Assembly (NCBI GenBank): GCA_963585895.1
Contig: OY757913.1
Span: 99,656,138-99,720,137, forward strand
From: Sepioteuthis lessoniana
Taxonomy: Eukaryota > Mollusca > Cephalopoda > Myopsida > Loliginidae
Direction: 5' to 3'
Length of the DNA: 64,000 bases
Shown here: piece after piece, positions 32,015 through 42,859 of the stretch
Layout of the letters: each line of letters begins with the position of its first letter
How positions within the stretch are numbered: the first letter of the stretch is position 1
The notes under the pieces: model-generated
The model's database searches: none
What the model was told of the DNA's origin: nothing
Seen by the model: only the letters and a program-made list of their open reading frames with translations
Position numbers and translations under genes: made by a program

Positions 32015-32880
32015 TTTTATTGATTTACACTGACTAAAAATAAGAATTTATATAGTTTATATCATATCTTGAAACACAAAATGTACACAGTATTTAGAGC
32101 AAACACATGGACATACATGTTCATACAAAAATTCAACAAACTTGTAGCAAAAATAAACTCCCCTGTGGAGAAACAAAATTATAAACAAACACACATTCCA
32201 ATGGATATTTGTCTGTAACAGAGTAGAAGACATTAATTAGGACTGTAGATGTAACTGGTCATCCAGTCCTGAATGTGGCCAGAAAAAAAAAAATTTATAT
32301 AATTCTTGTATATGAAATGCATCCCTAACTTTTGGGATGAAAAATCTGGAAAAAGAATGTCTTACACACAACTTATAATATTGGAATGATATTTTTGGAG
32401 TTATCTGCACTTGCCAGCAAGACAAATTTTCGAAATGATCACACAGAGGTCGCACAATTGCTATAATGACAAGGAAAAAAGTCCAAAGACAGTTCCTTTT
32501 CTCTCAGTATGCAAAAAGAAGATGTCAATTTCATCCATTCTTGGTTGCCATCTTCACAATACTCGACCTTTGTGCCAAATGGCAGATAGGAAAAAGTTAA
32601 ACACAGCCAAAATATTTTATCTGCAGGATACAATGTTGATAGCTTTTATAATTTACATACATGTCTATACAAAACTGGTCATGTTCAAAATAATAGACCA
32701 TGTATAATTTCTATTACACATGTACCTTCCTTTTTTATATTTTTATCCCTGTTTGATTACATATTAATAAAGTTGTTATGTTATGAGAATTGTCTTCTGG
32801 ATTTCTTGACTAGGACTTGATGTTCTATGAATTGTCTTTGTACTAAGAGATATAATTCTTATAATTGTAATATATCTATG
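32015..32880. other. intron, unclassified
   Basis: Short ORFs on both strands around 32237-32707 overlap each other and match nothing I know. Possibly an old transposon remnant. Confidence 0.4.
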
Positions 32881-33300
32881 GTATTAATCCTTCAGTTTTG
32901 GTTTAGTTGTTTGGGTTTTACGGCATATCAACCTTTGTAGGTTACTTAATGCCAAATTCTGTTATTGAATATATATCAAACCTAAGATTTCTAAACGAAT
33001 ACTTTGTAGATAACATTTCAACAAGCAAAAGCTAATTTGTTGGCACACAAATGGTTTCAAATACTGCTATCTCACACTAATGATTCAATTTAATTTCAGT
33101 TAAATTGTTATCTAACACCAATAATTTTATTATCTATTTAAATAGTTTCAAGTATCACAACGTAACACTAACGATTCAATTTAACATCAGTCATTTGTTT
33201 GCACACAGTTAAATAGATAGGCAGGATATTTAAGAGATTAACATTTAAAAAAAGGGAATGAACCTATCTGTTTGTGCACAATTAAATGGTTTTATGCTAC
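32880..33300 (+). repeat. CE569 fragment without end block
   Basis: Module TTTTACGGCATATCAACC at 32918, then the quasi-tandem phrases with GTTTGCACACAGTTAAATAG. Ends before 33300. Confidence 0.6.
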
Positions 33301-33699
33301 TCATTAGACCAATGGCCTGAATAGTATAAGATGATTATCATCATCATCATCAGGCCATGCAGATAGCATGGATTCACTTGATTCTCTTTCTTTTGCCATT
33401 GATCCCTATCAGTCATTGCTCTTGATATATCCGCTATATGGCATCCAGTATCTGCATAGAGTTGATGAATATAAGTTTTTGCTGGTCAACCAACACTGGT
33501 GTGTCTATGCGTAGGACTCCATAGGAGAATGTTGCTTATGAGTTTGTCCTTCCTACTTCAGCAGTGCCCAACATGTCTTGCTCATTTTCCTTAGATGGTT
33601 TGTAAGATGGGAGGTAAGGTGCCGTACAGCCACAGTAGGGTGTAGCTTCCAGAATTTCTTCAAAAAGACTCCCAAAATTCTCAATGATTTTGATATAAA

Positions 33700-34103
33700 A
33701 ATGGATCACCTAATCCTGGACAGAAAACCAAACTTCACTGTAATAAAAAAAAAAAACCCAAATATGTTAACTAGATCAATTCACTTTTCTAACAGAGTTA
33801 AAGGAAAGCAAAAAAGAACTAAAAAAAACTAAATACCTGGAACTTGCTGGAGAGCGAAAAAAAAGTTGGAGCTTGAAGGTGACAATGATATCATAGATAG
33901 AGACCTTGTAACAATCCCCAAGAACCTGGAGTAACTAGAAATCTGAGGAAGAATTGAGATTGTCCAGACCACAGCACTAATGAGTTCAGCTAGAATACTT
34001 AGGAAAGTCCTGGAGAGCTGAGAAGACTTGTTATTACTTAAACTCCAATAAAAACTACGAGTAACTACTCATGTAAAAAACTTTCAATAAATGAAATAAT
34101 AAT
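33700..34103 (+). pseudogene. LINE tail ending at an ERCC4 splice site
   Basis: Plus-strand motifs 'LDRKPNFTVIKKK', 'NRVKGK', 'KYLELAGE' and 'ARILRKVLES' match the LINE at 20430 and end in AATAATAAT at 34095-34103. Only 11 nt separate this tail from the donor G (34114) of the exon at 34115. It is 5'-truncated and antisense to ERCC4. The part before (33300-33700) is unclassified non-coding with a (CAT)n patch at about 33330-33345. Confidence 0.7.
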
Positions 34104-34114
34104 GTCAGACTAAC

Positions 34115-34197
34115 CTTTCAGCTGCTTGGTATTCATTTGTGATGATTTTTGGAGCAGGTCTGACCCCATCGGCTTCTAATCGCTCAATTAAATGATC
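34115..34197 (-). CDS. ERCC4: ERCC4 exon (DHLIERLEADGVRPAPKIIT...)
   Basis: 83 nt: 27 codons then AG of a split Arg codon. The acceptor TAATTCTTAG precedes 34197; the donor GTTAGTC starts at 34114 (GTTAGT, less canonical than the others). DHLIERLEADGVRPAPKIIT followed by NEYQAAE aligns with human '[26 protein letters not shown]'. Less conserved than its neighbours but the frame joins both sides exactly. Confidence 0.9.
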
Positions 34198-34199
34198 CT

Positions 34200-34550
34200 A
34201 AGAATTAATGAAAGAAAAAAATGTTTAGAAGAATATACCAAATTTTGTGATTAGTGTGTTGGGAAAAAATGGAACACAGAGAGCTAAAAAGAAAAAAAGA
34301 CCTAGTCAAGATTAGAGAAAAAGAAAAAGGAAAAATACTAAATATAGTGAGAAAGAGTGACCAGGGCTCGTTAAAAAAAAATGGGAAAACATATTTAGAA
34401 TAATATACAAAATTTTGTGCAGGTGGGGTTTAACACTAGGAGCTACCTATTGAGAGAGTAAAAAGATTAAAGAGAAAAACAGGGAGGGAAGACCAAAGGG
34501 AAGGAAAGAGAGAGAGAGAGAGAGATCAGTTGGGATTTATCGCCTAAAAA
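34200..34550. other. A-rich/purine-rich intron
   Basis: Purine-rich, with GAGAGAGAGAGAG at 34507-34525; no gene. Confidence 0.5.
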
Positions 34551-35600
34551 CCCATGAAGGTTATTTAATGCCAAATCCTGTATTTGATTCGTAAACAAAT
34601 AGTTCATTGGTAAGATTTTAAACAAGCCAGAGTTCATTTGTTTGCACACAGTTAAATGGTTTTGAGTACTTCTAACACTAATAATTCTATCAAATAATAA
34701 TCATTTGTTTTTATATAGTTAAATAGTCTCAAGAATTCCAAATAATTCTCTTTAATATTAGTCATTTGTTTGCACACAGTTAATGGTTGGTTGGTTGAAT
34801 TTTATGGCATATCAACCCCTGTAGCTGATTTAATGCCAAATCCTCTTTATACATATACATTAAATAGATATGATTTGTAAACAAAAAGTTTGTAGATAAC
34901 ATTTTTAACAACCCAGAGCTCATTTGTTGGCTCTGAGTTAAGTGGCTTCAAGTATTCCTATTTAACACAAATAAATCTATTTAGTATTAATCATTTGTTT
35001 ACACATAGTTGAATAGTTTCAAGTATTGCTATGTAACACTAACAATTCAATGTCAGTTATTTGTTCACACACAGTTAAATGGTTATCCACATATATACAT
35101 GATTTGTAAGTAAACAGTTTGTAGTTAATTCTATTTTTAAATGAGCTAGAGCTAATTTATTTGCACATAATTAAGTATTGATATTGTTTTCACACAGTTA
35201 AATGGTTTCAAGTATTGCTATGATTCTATCTAAAGTGATTCTAAGTATTGCTAACACTAATAGTTGTATTTGCACACAATTAAATGGTTTCAAGTATTGC
35301 TATTTAACACTAAAGATTCTTTTCAACACTATTTATTCATTTGCAGTTAAATGGTTTTAAGTATTGCTATGTAATACTAACAATTCAATTAAACATCAGT
35401 GATTTGTTTGTAAACAGTTAAATAGTTCTATTTGACCCATAGATGGCACCCTAACAGGTGCTACCACTCCTAGTCAGAGTGAACTTGGGAGTAATAGCAA
35501 TGAAAGGAGGTGCACAACATTCCTCAGAGTTGGAGGTGAGGGTTACCCCTCTGCAGAGATGCAGTCATTGTATTCTATAGCCCCAGTCAACTGGACAAGA
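34550..35600 (+). repeat. CE569 copies
   Basis: Modules at 34553 and 34790 (TTTTATGGCATATCAACC), long quasi-tandem middle (GTTAAATGGTTTCAAGTATT many times), and end block from GACCCATAGATGGCACCCTA (35433) to CAGTCAACTGGACAAG (35585). One of the longest copies. Confidence 0.7.
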
Positions 35601-36250
35601 GAGAGGGGGGGGAAACAAGAAAAAAAGACAGAAAATATTTTAATCAAAAGTTTATCACAATGTTTTTACATTTTTTAAAAGAAAATTTGATGGAGAAATA
35701 AATCTTGCGATTTGAGGCAAGGAGAAGAAGGACAGAGCACTCCTTAGCTAAGAAAAAAAAGGCAAAGAGTCAAGACAAAAGAGAAAGAAAAAGACAAGTG
35801 ATGCTATGAAAGAGAACAGGGGTGTTGGAAAAAAAAAAGAAGAGGAAATGACCTAAGAAAGAAAGGGTAAAAAGATTAAATGGAAAGATGGGAGAGAAAA
35901 AGAAAACCCAGGAGAAAGAATACCACAAAGTGAGAGAAAAGAGAGGATGACAATGAAAGAGAGAGAGGGGAAGAAGATGAATAAAAAGATAGAGCGAGGG
36001 AAGAAGAATGCTTTTGTTTCTTTGTTTAATGGCATATAAACCTTCTTGAACTATTTAATACCAAAGGCATCCTTGTAAAAAACAATAGTGGTACTATTTA
36101 ACCTATATTTGAGGAAGAAGACAACCATTGATAAACAGAGAGAGAAAAGGAAAAGTAGATGACAGCCAAAGAGAGACACTGATAGAGAAAGAGGAGGAAA
36201 AAGATGTAAAAAGAGAGAGGGAGGGAGGGAGAATATTTTAATTAAAGGTT
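35590..36250. repeat. purine-rich tract with a SINE-A scrap
   Basis: GA-rich on the plus strand (GAAAGAGAGAGAGGGGAAG and similar) over about 600 bp, interrupted at 36018-36115 by a minus-strand SINE-A tail (TTGTTTAATGGCATATAAA). ORFs on the minus strand rich in F, L and S are composition artefacts. Confidence 0.7.
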
Positions 36251-36417
36251 TATCATCATGATTTATACATTTTTTAAAAGAAATGAAAAATACATTTTGT
36301 TTACCTTTTTCAAACAAAATACAAGTTTTTTTTTTGAAGGTTTGAAAATGAGGAAAATAAGTAAATATTGCTGTTCTAGGCAACTTTTGAATTTATTTGT
36401 TAACTTATATTTTCAGG

Positions 36418-36657
36418 TGGGGTGTCCTTGTGGTGTAATGGTTAAAGCGATGGACTGCGGAATCGTAGTACGCGAGTTCGTACTCCAGTCGCACTATTAT
36501 GTTCACTTTCGGGCAAATACCCTTGGGAAAGGTATGAACCCCTTTATCCTCCCAACTATGAGTTAAATAGTACTACTACTGTTCTTCTAAGAGAATGGTT
36601 CTGGCATTAAATAACATACAAAGGTTGATATGCCATTAAAAACAAAGAAACCAAACC
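36418..36657 (+). repeat. SINE-A with perfect 13-bp target duplication
   Basis: 240 bp between TTATATTTTCAGG at 36405-36417 and 36658-36670. Head GGGGTGTCCTTGTGGTGTAA, A-box through AATGGTTAAAGCGATGG, B-box GAGTTCGTACTCCAGTC, 3' module GGCATTAAATAACATACAAA, GGTTGATATGCC. It defines the family ends. Confidence 0.93.
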
Positions 36658-36669
36658 TTATATTTTCAG

Positions 36670-36945
36670 GATATGGTCAGCAGAAAAAGAAAATCACATT
36701 TTTCTTCTTATTTTTTTGGAAGAAATTTTTTGCAATTCTTGTTTAAATTATTTTACTTAGTTTACTGCAGGGAAATTTTTCTCATTTAAATGTAAATACA
36801 CTGAATAAATAAATATATGACTGATATAGGAAAAAATATTTACAGCAGTTATTTTTTATAATTTTTTTAATGCAGTTTTACATGATATTTTTAGTATGGA
36901 AATTTGTAAATATTATAGATGCACCATTTTTTTTGCAGCTGATTT
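36670..36945. other. T-rich intron, no feature
   Basis: Short AT-rich unique-looking stretch. Confidence 0.4.
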
Positions 36946-37660
36946 TGGTTAGGTTATTTAATGCCAAATCATTTTATACATATATATTGAATATATATGA
37001 TATGGTTTGGTTGAATTTTATAGTGTATCAACCATTGTTGGTTATTCAATGCTAAATCCTTTTTATACATACATATTAAATATATATGAGTCGGTTTTGT
37101 TGGGTTTTATGGCATATCAATTATCGTTGGTTATTCAATGCCAAATCCTTTTTATACATATATATAAAATATATTTGATTTGGTTGGGTTTTATGGTATA
37201 TCAATCATTGTCGGTCATCAAATGTTAAATCCAATTGATACATATATAGTAGATATATCTGATTTGTAAGCATAAGTCAACAAACTTAAATGGTTCCAAG
37301 TATTGCTATGTACCACTAACAATTCAATTAAACATCAGTCATTTGTTTACACACAGTGATCAAACAGTTCTATTTCAGGCAATTCAATTTAGCAGAAGTC
37401 ATTTGTTTTCACTCAGTTTAAATGTCAAACACTTTAACCTATAGATAGGACCCTATCAGGTGCTACCACTCTGGGCCAGAGTGGATCCGAGAGCAATGGC
37501 AATGAAGGGGTATTCCCCATTCTTCAAAACTCCAGCTTTACAGGAGCCTCACCTTCAGATGGTTTAATATCATAAACAGGACACTCATTGAAGGGCAGGG
37601 GTCTTAACCCTCAGCAGAGATGCAATCAGTCTATTTTACAGCCCCAGCTGAGAGGGCTGA
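36945..37660 (+). repeat. CE569 copy with triplicated start module
   Basis: The shared module occurs three to four times in a row (TTAGGTTATTTAATGCCAAA at 36950, then about 37010, 37095 and 37180), each followed by a TACATATATATT core. The quasi-tandem section and end block follow (GGCCAGAGTGGATC at 37475, CCAGCTGAGAGGGCTG at 37645). Confidence 0.7.
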
Positions 37661-38095
37661 TTTGATGTTGTAGCTTAAATATAGAAAGTAAAGGCTGAAA
37701 AGTTGCTTGTCTTAATAGGAAGAAAGGAAAGAAAAAAAGGAGAAAAGTGAAGTCAAACATAAGCGGATATTTTATATGCATTAGATCAGAAATGAGAAGG
37801 ATCGTGGGAGCAAGATCAGAGTGACAATATGTATAAAAGACTTAGGAAAAATGTAGTCAAGGCGGTTCTTAGAAAGAAAGGCAAATGCAAGCTAATTGTG
37901 AGCATAGAGAGACAGAGTGAACTTGGAGTGACAGATAATGAAAGCAAAGGAAAACTATCAGAGAGAATATTTTTACAAGCACAGATGTTATTTACCCAAA
38001 GAAAGAAATTAACATTTGATAAAATCATGTTTACTAATTTTTTCTGTATAAATCTCAATGTTTTGGTGTTTATTTATAGCAGTACACAATTCTAC
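37660..38095. other. intron, no gene
   Basis: A plus-strand ORF opens at 37829 and runs into the SINE-C; the part before the SINE is basic and repetitive in composition and is not recognised. Confidence 0.4.
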
Positions 38096-38099
38096 ATAG

Positions 38100-38335
38100 G
38101 CATAATGGTTGGATTGTTCGCCAATGGCCCAGGAGACCTGGGTTCAGTCCCAGGTCGAGTCATACCAAAAACTAAAAAAATGATACTTGATTCCGCCTTG
38201 CTTAACATTCAGCATTATAAGGCATGGATCAAGGGTAAAGTGGAGCAATCCAGGGAAAGGAGTAGCGCCCTACCCTATACCATGGTTTAGTAACTATCAA
38301 AAAGGGAGACTTCGGGTCACTCTCAACTACAACTA
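38100..38335 (+). repeat. SINE-C copy
   Basis: B-box GGGTTCAGTCCCAGG at 38140, AAAAACTAAAAAAATGATAC, CATGGATCAAGGGTAAAGTG, ending near TCGGGTCACTCTCAACTAC. Confidence 0.8.
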
Positions 38336-38569
38336 TTTCTCTTAATTTTTGTTATTGTTATAAATCTTATTCAGACTAAAATTTTAATGCAAACTTGCAA
38401 AACTTTAATGTTATTTTTGATTGATTAATTTTAACAGCCTGTCAACTTGTCTAGGGTTATTTTATTCTTAGAGGTTAGGGAACCACATTCATTCATCCTA
38501 TGTTCATATTCACATTTATTGTGTAGTTGTTTAAGATTTTCTTTTGCACACAATCCTATAGAATACAAA

Positions 38570-38760
38570 TAATTTTCAAAAATCTATTAGACCCATAAAT
38601 GAGACAACCACTCCAAGTTAGATACTCAGGGATACTCAACACTACCCAGATCTCCAGTACTGGAGCCTCACCATCAGATGCAGTTAAGTGTAATCTTCAG
38701 GACACCCTTTTTAAGAGGGATGGAGTTACCCCTCTACAGGAGATACATTTTTTAAGCCTC
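38570..38760 (+). repeat. CE569 end-block fragment
   Basis: CTATTAGACCCATAAATGAG, GGAGCCTCACCATCAGATGC, TTACCCCTCTACAGG. Preceded (38430-38500) by the same unclassified repeat as at 21850. Confidence 0.6.
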
Positions 38761-38779
38761 ACCAACAGAGCATGTGTGA

Positions 38780-39210
38780 TTTTTGTGCTGTAAAGAAAAA
38801 AGGGGTCGGAACTCCTTCACGCCAACTATGCTGCTTGCACCAACTTTCAGAGTAACACGACTCTGCAACTCACACCAATTCCTCTTAACTCAATCTCTGC
38901 TCTTCGCTCTCAGAATAACACCCCCTGCCTTGCCAATTTGGTCTTTTTATAGCCTCTTTTTCTCCTCATATGCAAATTACCACTACTCACATATAAGGAG
39001 TCCACAAACTCACATTCCTCTTTTTTTCTTATTCCGACGGTCAAACACAGTAAGTAATCTATTCCATTACTTTTTAGACCATATTTTCATCTGCTTGCTC
39101 TTAGAACTGAAGAGCAAGGTATTGCCAATGAAAGTAACCAAAACAATAATTACTCTTAAACACTTTAAGCATGAGTCAAAAGTTTTGCAAAATTTTGGTA
39201 TGCACTAGCT
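38780..39210. other. unclassified GC-richer patch with a 141-codon ORF
   Basis: The plus-strand ORF 38783-39208 has low-complexity hydrophobic and Ser-rich content with no recognised domain. On the minus strand CTATAAAAAGACC (near 38950) could be a TATA box, so this may be part of an LTR. Function unknown. Confidence 0.35.
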
Positions 39211-39349
39211 GGCAGAGCATATATCACATTACTGAACCAGTTCACCCTATGGAAAGTACCTGGTGCAGTTGATTATATTGTGATAGTTGGTGTGCTGATA
39301 TGTTGTGCATTGATTCACTCCATGTGTAACTTGAAAGCTACACAGAAGA

Positions 39350-39625
39350 ACATGAAATTTCATTGAATTTCGGAACTTATGTTTTATGAGTTTGAACTGG
39401 GCTATAATACTGCGGAAGCAAACAAAGACATTTATTGTGCAAAAAATGAAGGTACAGTAAGCAAATGATTGAAGAAATTTCTCTAGAGTTGCAAGAACCT
39501 TGACAATCAGGCAAGGTCAGGAAGGCCTAAAACCATGGAGTCGTATTTGGAGAGTATCAGACAAGCTCAGTATCTCACATTCCAGTATGGTCAGTTAACT
39601 GCCAAATTATGCCTCACCTAACCAA
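39350..39625 (+). pseudogene. mariner transposase N-terminal fragment
   Basis: Plus-strand residues LMFYEFELGYNTAEANKDI, YCAKNEGTVSK and CKNLDNQARSGRPKT match the helix-turn-helix and linker region of a GVQW-type mariner transposase (expected 'FYEFxLGHNAAEAxxNIxxA...GRPKT'). Homology stops soon after GRPKT; stops at several codons. Confidence 0.7.
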
Positions 39626-40250
39626 AATATTGCACATCTTTTACTGAAATACTGAAATTTGGTTTTTCCTTTTAATTTAAAATTGATATTTCTTAGCTAA
39701 AAAGAAAAAAATTATTTTTACATTTTTAATTGAAAGTTGCACCAAAAGTGAAATTGCATGCATTTTGCACACCCTAGTGGACAGTGAAGATCAAAGTAAA
39801 AAAAATAATACAATATGAGGTTTTGTTTTATTCCAAAGAAAAAAAAATATTTGGTAACTAGTAAAAGAAAAAAGCCCCCACCCTTCCAATAGCTTTGTAG
39901 GGACATAATGAATAATAATCTCCCTTAGATAATTTGCATTTCAATTGGGGCCCTGAAGTGGGATCACCGAACAGTTCCAAAAACCCTTTCTTGAACAGTA
40001 GAGACATTTTGGCATCACTACTATTAGGCAAAAGAAATTGAACTTTCTACCTCTTTGATAAAGTTCAGTTTTTCTAACTTAATGATCTTTATCTCGACTA
40101 GGTATCACAGGCTAAGTAGACTTCTTTAAGCCTTTTGAATGTGTTTCAGATTGTGCTTTACATGCAAGTAAACTTGGCCATCTTTAAGTTTTTGTAAATC
40201 AGCTAAGACCAAGCTCAACTCTTAATACTCATTGTTTTTCTGATGTTTAC
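39625..40250. other. unclassified, no gene
   Basis: AT-rich; no recognised features before the LTR. Confidence 0.45.
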
Positions 40251-40253
40251 CTT

Positions 40254-40771
40254 TGTAATATAATGGCTGAGGGATTTCGGTTCATGCCTTTGGGTTTAGT
40301 TAGGCTGAGAACCTTTCGGCTCAGCACATGGGTTACTTAGGTGCAACATTGATGCAGGTGTTAATGCGTGCACACGTCGGACATATCACTCAGAGATGTC
40401 ACAATAAGCTGAGACGGGAAACAGGGTTACAAAGTGCGGGTGACGTCACGCACCAGAAGCGCGCAGAGGATTTTGAAGAAAGTTAGAGAGTTGAAACTAG
40501 ACGCCGGACGAGACGGTCGACTTTCGCTGGCTCCCCGAAGCCAGGCGAATTTGCGCGCTATGTGCGCCACATGAGATAGGGGCCAGATGAAAAAGACAGC
40601 ATAAAAAGATTGTGTCTCTCTCCTTATGTCGAAGAACCTTTAAACTCAAAAGGTAATAAAAGGTTTGTACCTGAACTGAGAAGTCGTTAAGTGATTTTCG
40701 TATTTCAAGATTCCTATGTTCTATGTGATATATGTATATATGTTACCAACATTCGATGTCGATTTCGCACA
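40254..40771 (+). mobile_element. left LTR of a non-coding LTR element
   Basis: 518 bp, TGTAATATAATGG to GATTTCGCACA (TG...CA), homologous along its length to 41279-41803. TGACGTCACGCACCAGAAG (40441) is a CRE-like site next to an ETS-like site; AATAAA at 40655. TGG follows immediately at 40772, the usual start of a tRNA primer-binding site. Confidence 0.8.
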
Positions 40772-41278
40772 TGGCTGTATCTGGCTATGGTACTCCTTCA
40801 CCAAGAGTAAAATGCCTTTTTCATTTATAACAACAAATTGCAGAAGTAAATAATGGATTGAAATCCAACAATTCGTAAAGAAAAAGTGATAACAAGGTAA
40901 TCCAAGTAGGAGGGATTTATTGAGCAGCAAATTCGACACTATAGCGTTTTGGTTCTAATGAACCATCATCAGGACTATGAGGGATAATATTAGTGATGTT
41001 AAAGGATGGATGTTTAAAAAGTGTCCCGATGATGGTTCATTAGAACTGAAACACTATAGTGTCGACTTTGCTTCTCAATAACTCTCTCCTTCTACTTGGA
41101 TTAACTTGGTATCAATTTTTCTTTACAGCTACAAATTGTACATGTTTTTTTCTTCAAAGTCTGACAGTAGAATGTCTGTTTCAAATATCTCTAGAATTTT
41201 TAATAGAGTGTTGCTACCATAAGGATGTACAAGGGTAGGTCAAAAATTTTACAATATTTTGGTAATGTGAGGCACAAT
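40772..41278. mobile_element. internal region of the LTR element, no gag-pol
   Basis: Only about 507 bp with no significant ORF. Most of it is the palindrome at 40876-41125. Either a TRIM-like non-autonomous element or an element whose interior was replaced by another insertion. Confidence 0.6.
40876..41125. repeat. inverted repeat with hammerhead-ribozyme-like arms
   Basis: Arms 40876-40975 and 41023-41123 are near reverse complements around about 47 bp. Each arm, read outward from the centre, contains a hammerhead-like order: CNGATGA, stem GGTTC-ATTA-GAAC(C/T), (G/A)AAA, a short stem C(A/G)C-TATA-GTG, then TC. The right arm is CCGATGA...GAAA; the left (minus strand) is CTGATGA...AAAA. Each therefore differs from the catalytic consensus (CUGAUGA...GAAA) by one base. 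Short-stem-III hammerheads are known from Penelope-like retroelements, the likely origin. Confidence 0.65.
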
Positions 41279-41803
41279 TGTTATATAACAGCCGAGGGAT
41301 TTCGGTTCATGCCTTTGAGTTTAATTAGGCTGAGAACCTTTCAGCTCAGCACATAGGTTAGTTAGGTGAAACATTGAGGCAGGTGTTAATGTGGGCGCGC
41401 GTGGACGGATGGAGGTGTCACTCAGATGTCATAATAGTCCGAGATGAAACGGGTGACAGGGTGTGGGTGACGTCACGCACCGGAAGGGCGCGGAGGTTTG
41501 TGTGAGAATCTGAAGAAAGTCAGAGTTGAGAATAAGATGCCAAACGAGAAGGATCGACTTTTGGAGCTCGCAGACGCGAGGCAAACTTGTGCCCTATGAT
41601 GGGGGGGCCGCTCGAGTTGGGGGCCAAATGAATAAGACAGCATAGAAGATTGTGTCTCTCCTCCTTACATCAAGACCTTTAACTCAAAGTTAATAAAAAG
41701 GTTTCGTACCTGAACAAGAAGTCGTTACGCGTTTTCAAATTCCGAGATTCCCATGTTCTTTATATGTTCTATCGTTATGAACATTATATGTCCATTCCGC
41801 ACA
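41279..41803 (+). mobile_element. right LTR of the non-coding LTR element
   Basis: 525 bp, TGTTATATAACAG to CATTCCGCACA. TGACGTCACGCACCGGAAG at 41468 keeps both the CRE core and GGAA; AATAAA at 41692. The two LTRs differ at many positions, so the insertion is old. No matching flanking duplication was seen. Confidence 0.8.
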
Positions 41804-41809
41804 TAGCTT

Positions 41810-42080
41810 AATTGCAAATATGGTACACAATTTGGCAGCTCCAGATACTTTTGCAGAGGGCATGAAGGTGACAAACCATATTGGAATACGAGATGCCAAG
41901 CATGCCTGATATTCTCCAAGTGCTGCTTGCCAGATTTGCCTCAATGGCTTGGAGCATAGCCTCAAAACCCACTTTATTTGTCTAGGTTCTTGCCACTCTA
42001 GTGGAGTTTCTTTAACCATCTAGTTACTGTACTGTGATCAAAAGCACTTTCACCTTTCATACAAACGGTTTTGGTTGTTT
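41810..42080 (-). pseudogene. mariner transposase fragment, minus
   Basis: Minus-strand residues FDHSTVTRWLKKLH, SGKNLDK, then EAMLQAIEANLASSTWRISG, MLGISYSN and SCQIVYHICN match the DNA-binding half of a GVQW-type mariner transposase. It carries stops and ends at the LTR edge, so the LTR may have inserted into it. Confidence 0.75.
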
Positions 42081-42084
42081 CCGT

Positions 42085-42750
42085 GGTATCATGGCCTAGT
42101 TCAAACTCATAAAGTTTCCGAATTAGACTATGTTGCACATTCACTGTGTAGCTTTCAAATCACATATAGAGTGAAGAAATGCAAATGTCAGCACACCAAC
42201 TACCACAATACTGCCAACCACAGTGGGTATTTTCCACAGCTTGAACTGCTTCAGTCACTGCCAACTAGTATCTACAAAATGTTGTAAACTTTTGACTTGC
42301 CCTAGTATTTTTTGTGTTCACCAATGATTTGTATTTAATTTTCTTTCTTTTCTTACTCATTCATGTTAATAATATTTACTGCTACTGGCACTGTCTCTTT
42401 TTATTTTCTCTGAGCCTTGCCAGAGAACAGTAAAGCCATGTGGTTATCTTTTACCTACCCTAGGCAAGTAAGCCTTTGTCTACTTTGTGTCTCTTCTATG
42501 TACTGCTTATGGAACAATATATGTATAGTTCTAATTATGAAGGCATGTTTGTGTCTTCTTTCTTTTTATTAACTCATATGGGTATATTATGTATATAAAA
42601 TATTAAATGTTCTGGGTATGTACAAATTAATTTGTCTTTTAGTATGATAGAGATATATTAATGCTCATATTCATCCTTGGAGAGTGAGAACCCCATTAAA
42701 ATATTTTCACTGCCATTAAGCATCCAATACTTTCTTTCAATTCAAAACTT
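42085..42750. other. intron, no gene recognised
   Basis: 42090-42290 has a short plus-strand ORF of unknown origin, perhaps the downstream part of a mariner. The rest is AT-rich. Confidence 0.4.
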
Positions 42751-42757
42751 TCCTTAC

Positions 42758-42854
42758 CTCTTCTAGGTGTGTCGTATTCAAAACCAGAACAAGGTTGCTG
42801 GCATCACAATAGACCTTCAATAAATTTAGCAAGATTCTTTGAATACCCAATCCT
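42758..42854 (-). CDS. ERCC4: ERCC4 exon 2 (GLGIQRILLNLLKVYCDASN...)
   Basis: 97 nt: A completing a Glu codon (GA+A), then 32 codons, phase 0 at the end. The acceptor TTTTCTTCAG precedes 42854; the donor GTAAGG starts at 42757. GLGIQRILLNLLKVYCDASN followed by LVLVLNTTHLEE matches human '[32 protein letters not shown]'. GLG-IQR occupies the Walker A site but lacks the Lys of GKT, as in other XPF proteins, so no ATPase is expected. Confidence 0.96.
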
Positions 42855-42859
42855 CTGAA

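Noticed and set aside
36051..36383. 110-codon minus-strand ORF rich in S, F and L
   Set aside because: Arises from a purine-rich tract and a SINE-A scrap.
37829..38290. 153-codon plus-strand ORF
   Set aside because: Runs through a SINE-C from 38100; the start is not recognisable.
38783..39208. 141-codon plus-strand ORF
   Set aside because: Low-complexity Ser/Phe/Leu content and no domain; may lie in an LTR read on the wrong strand.
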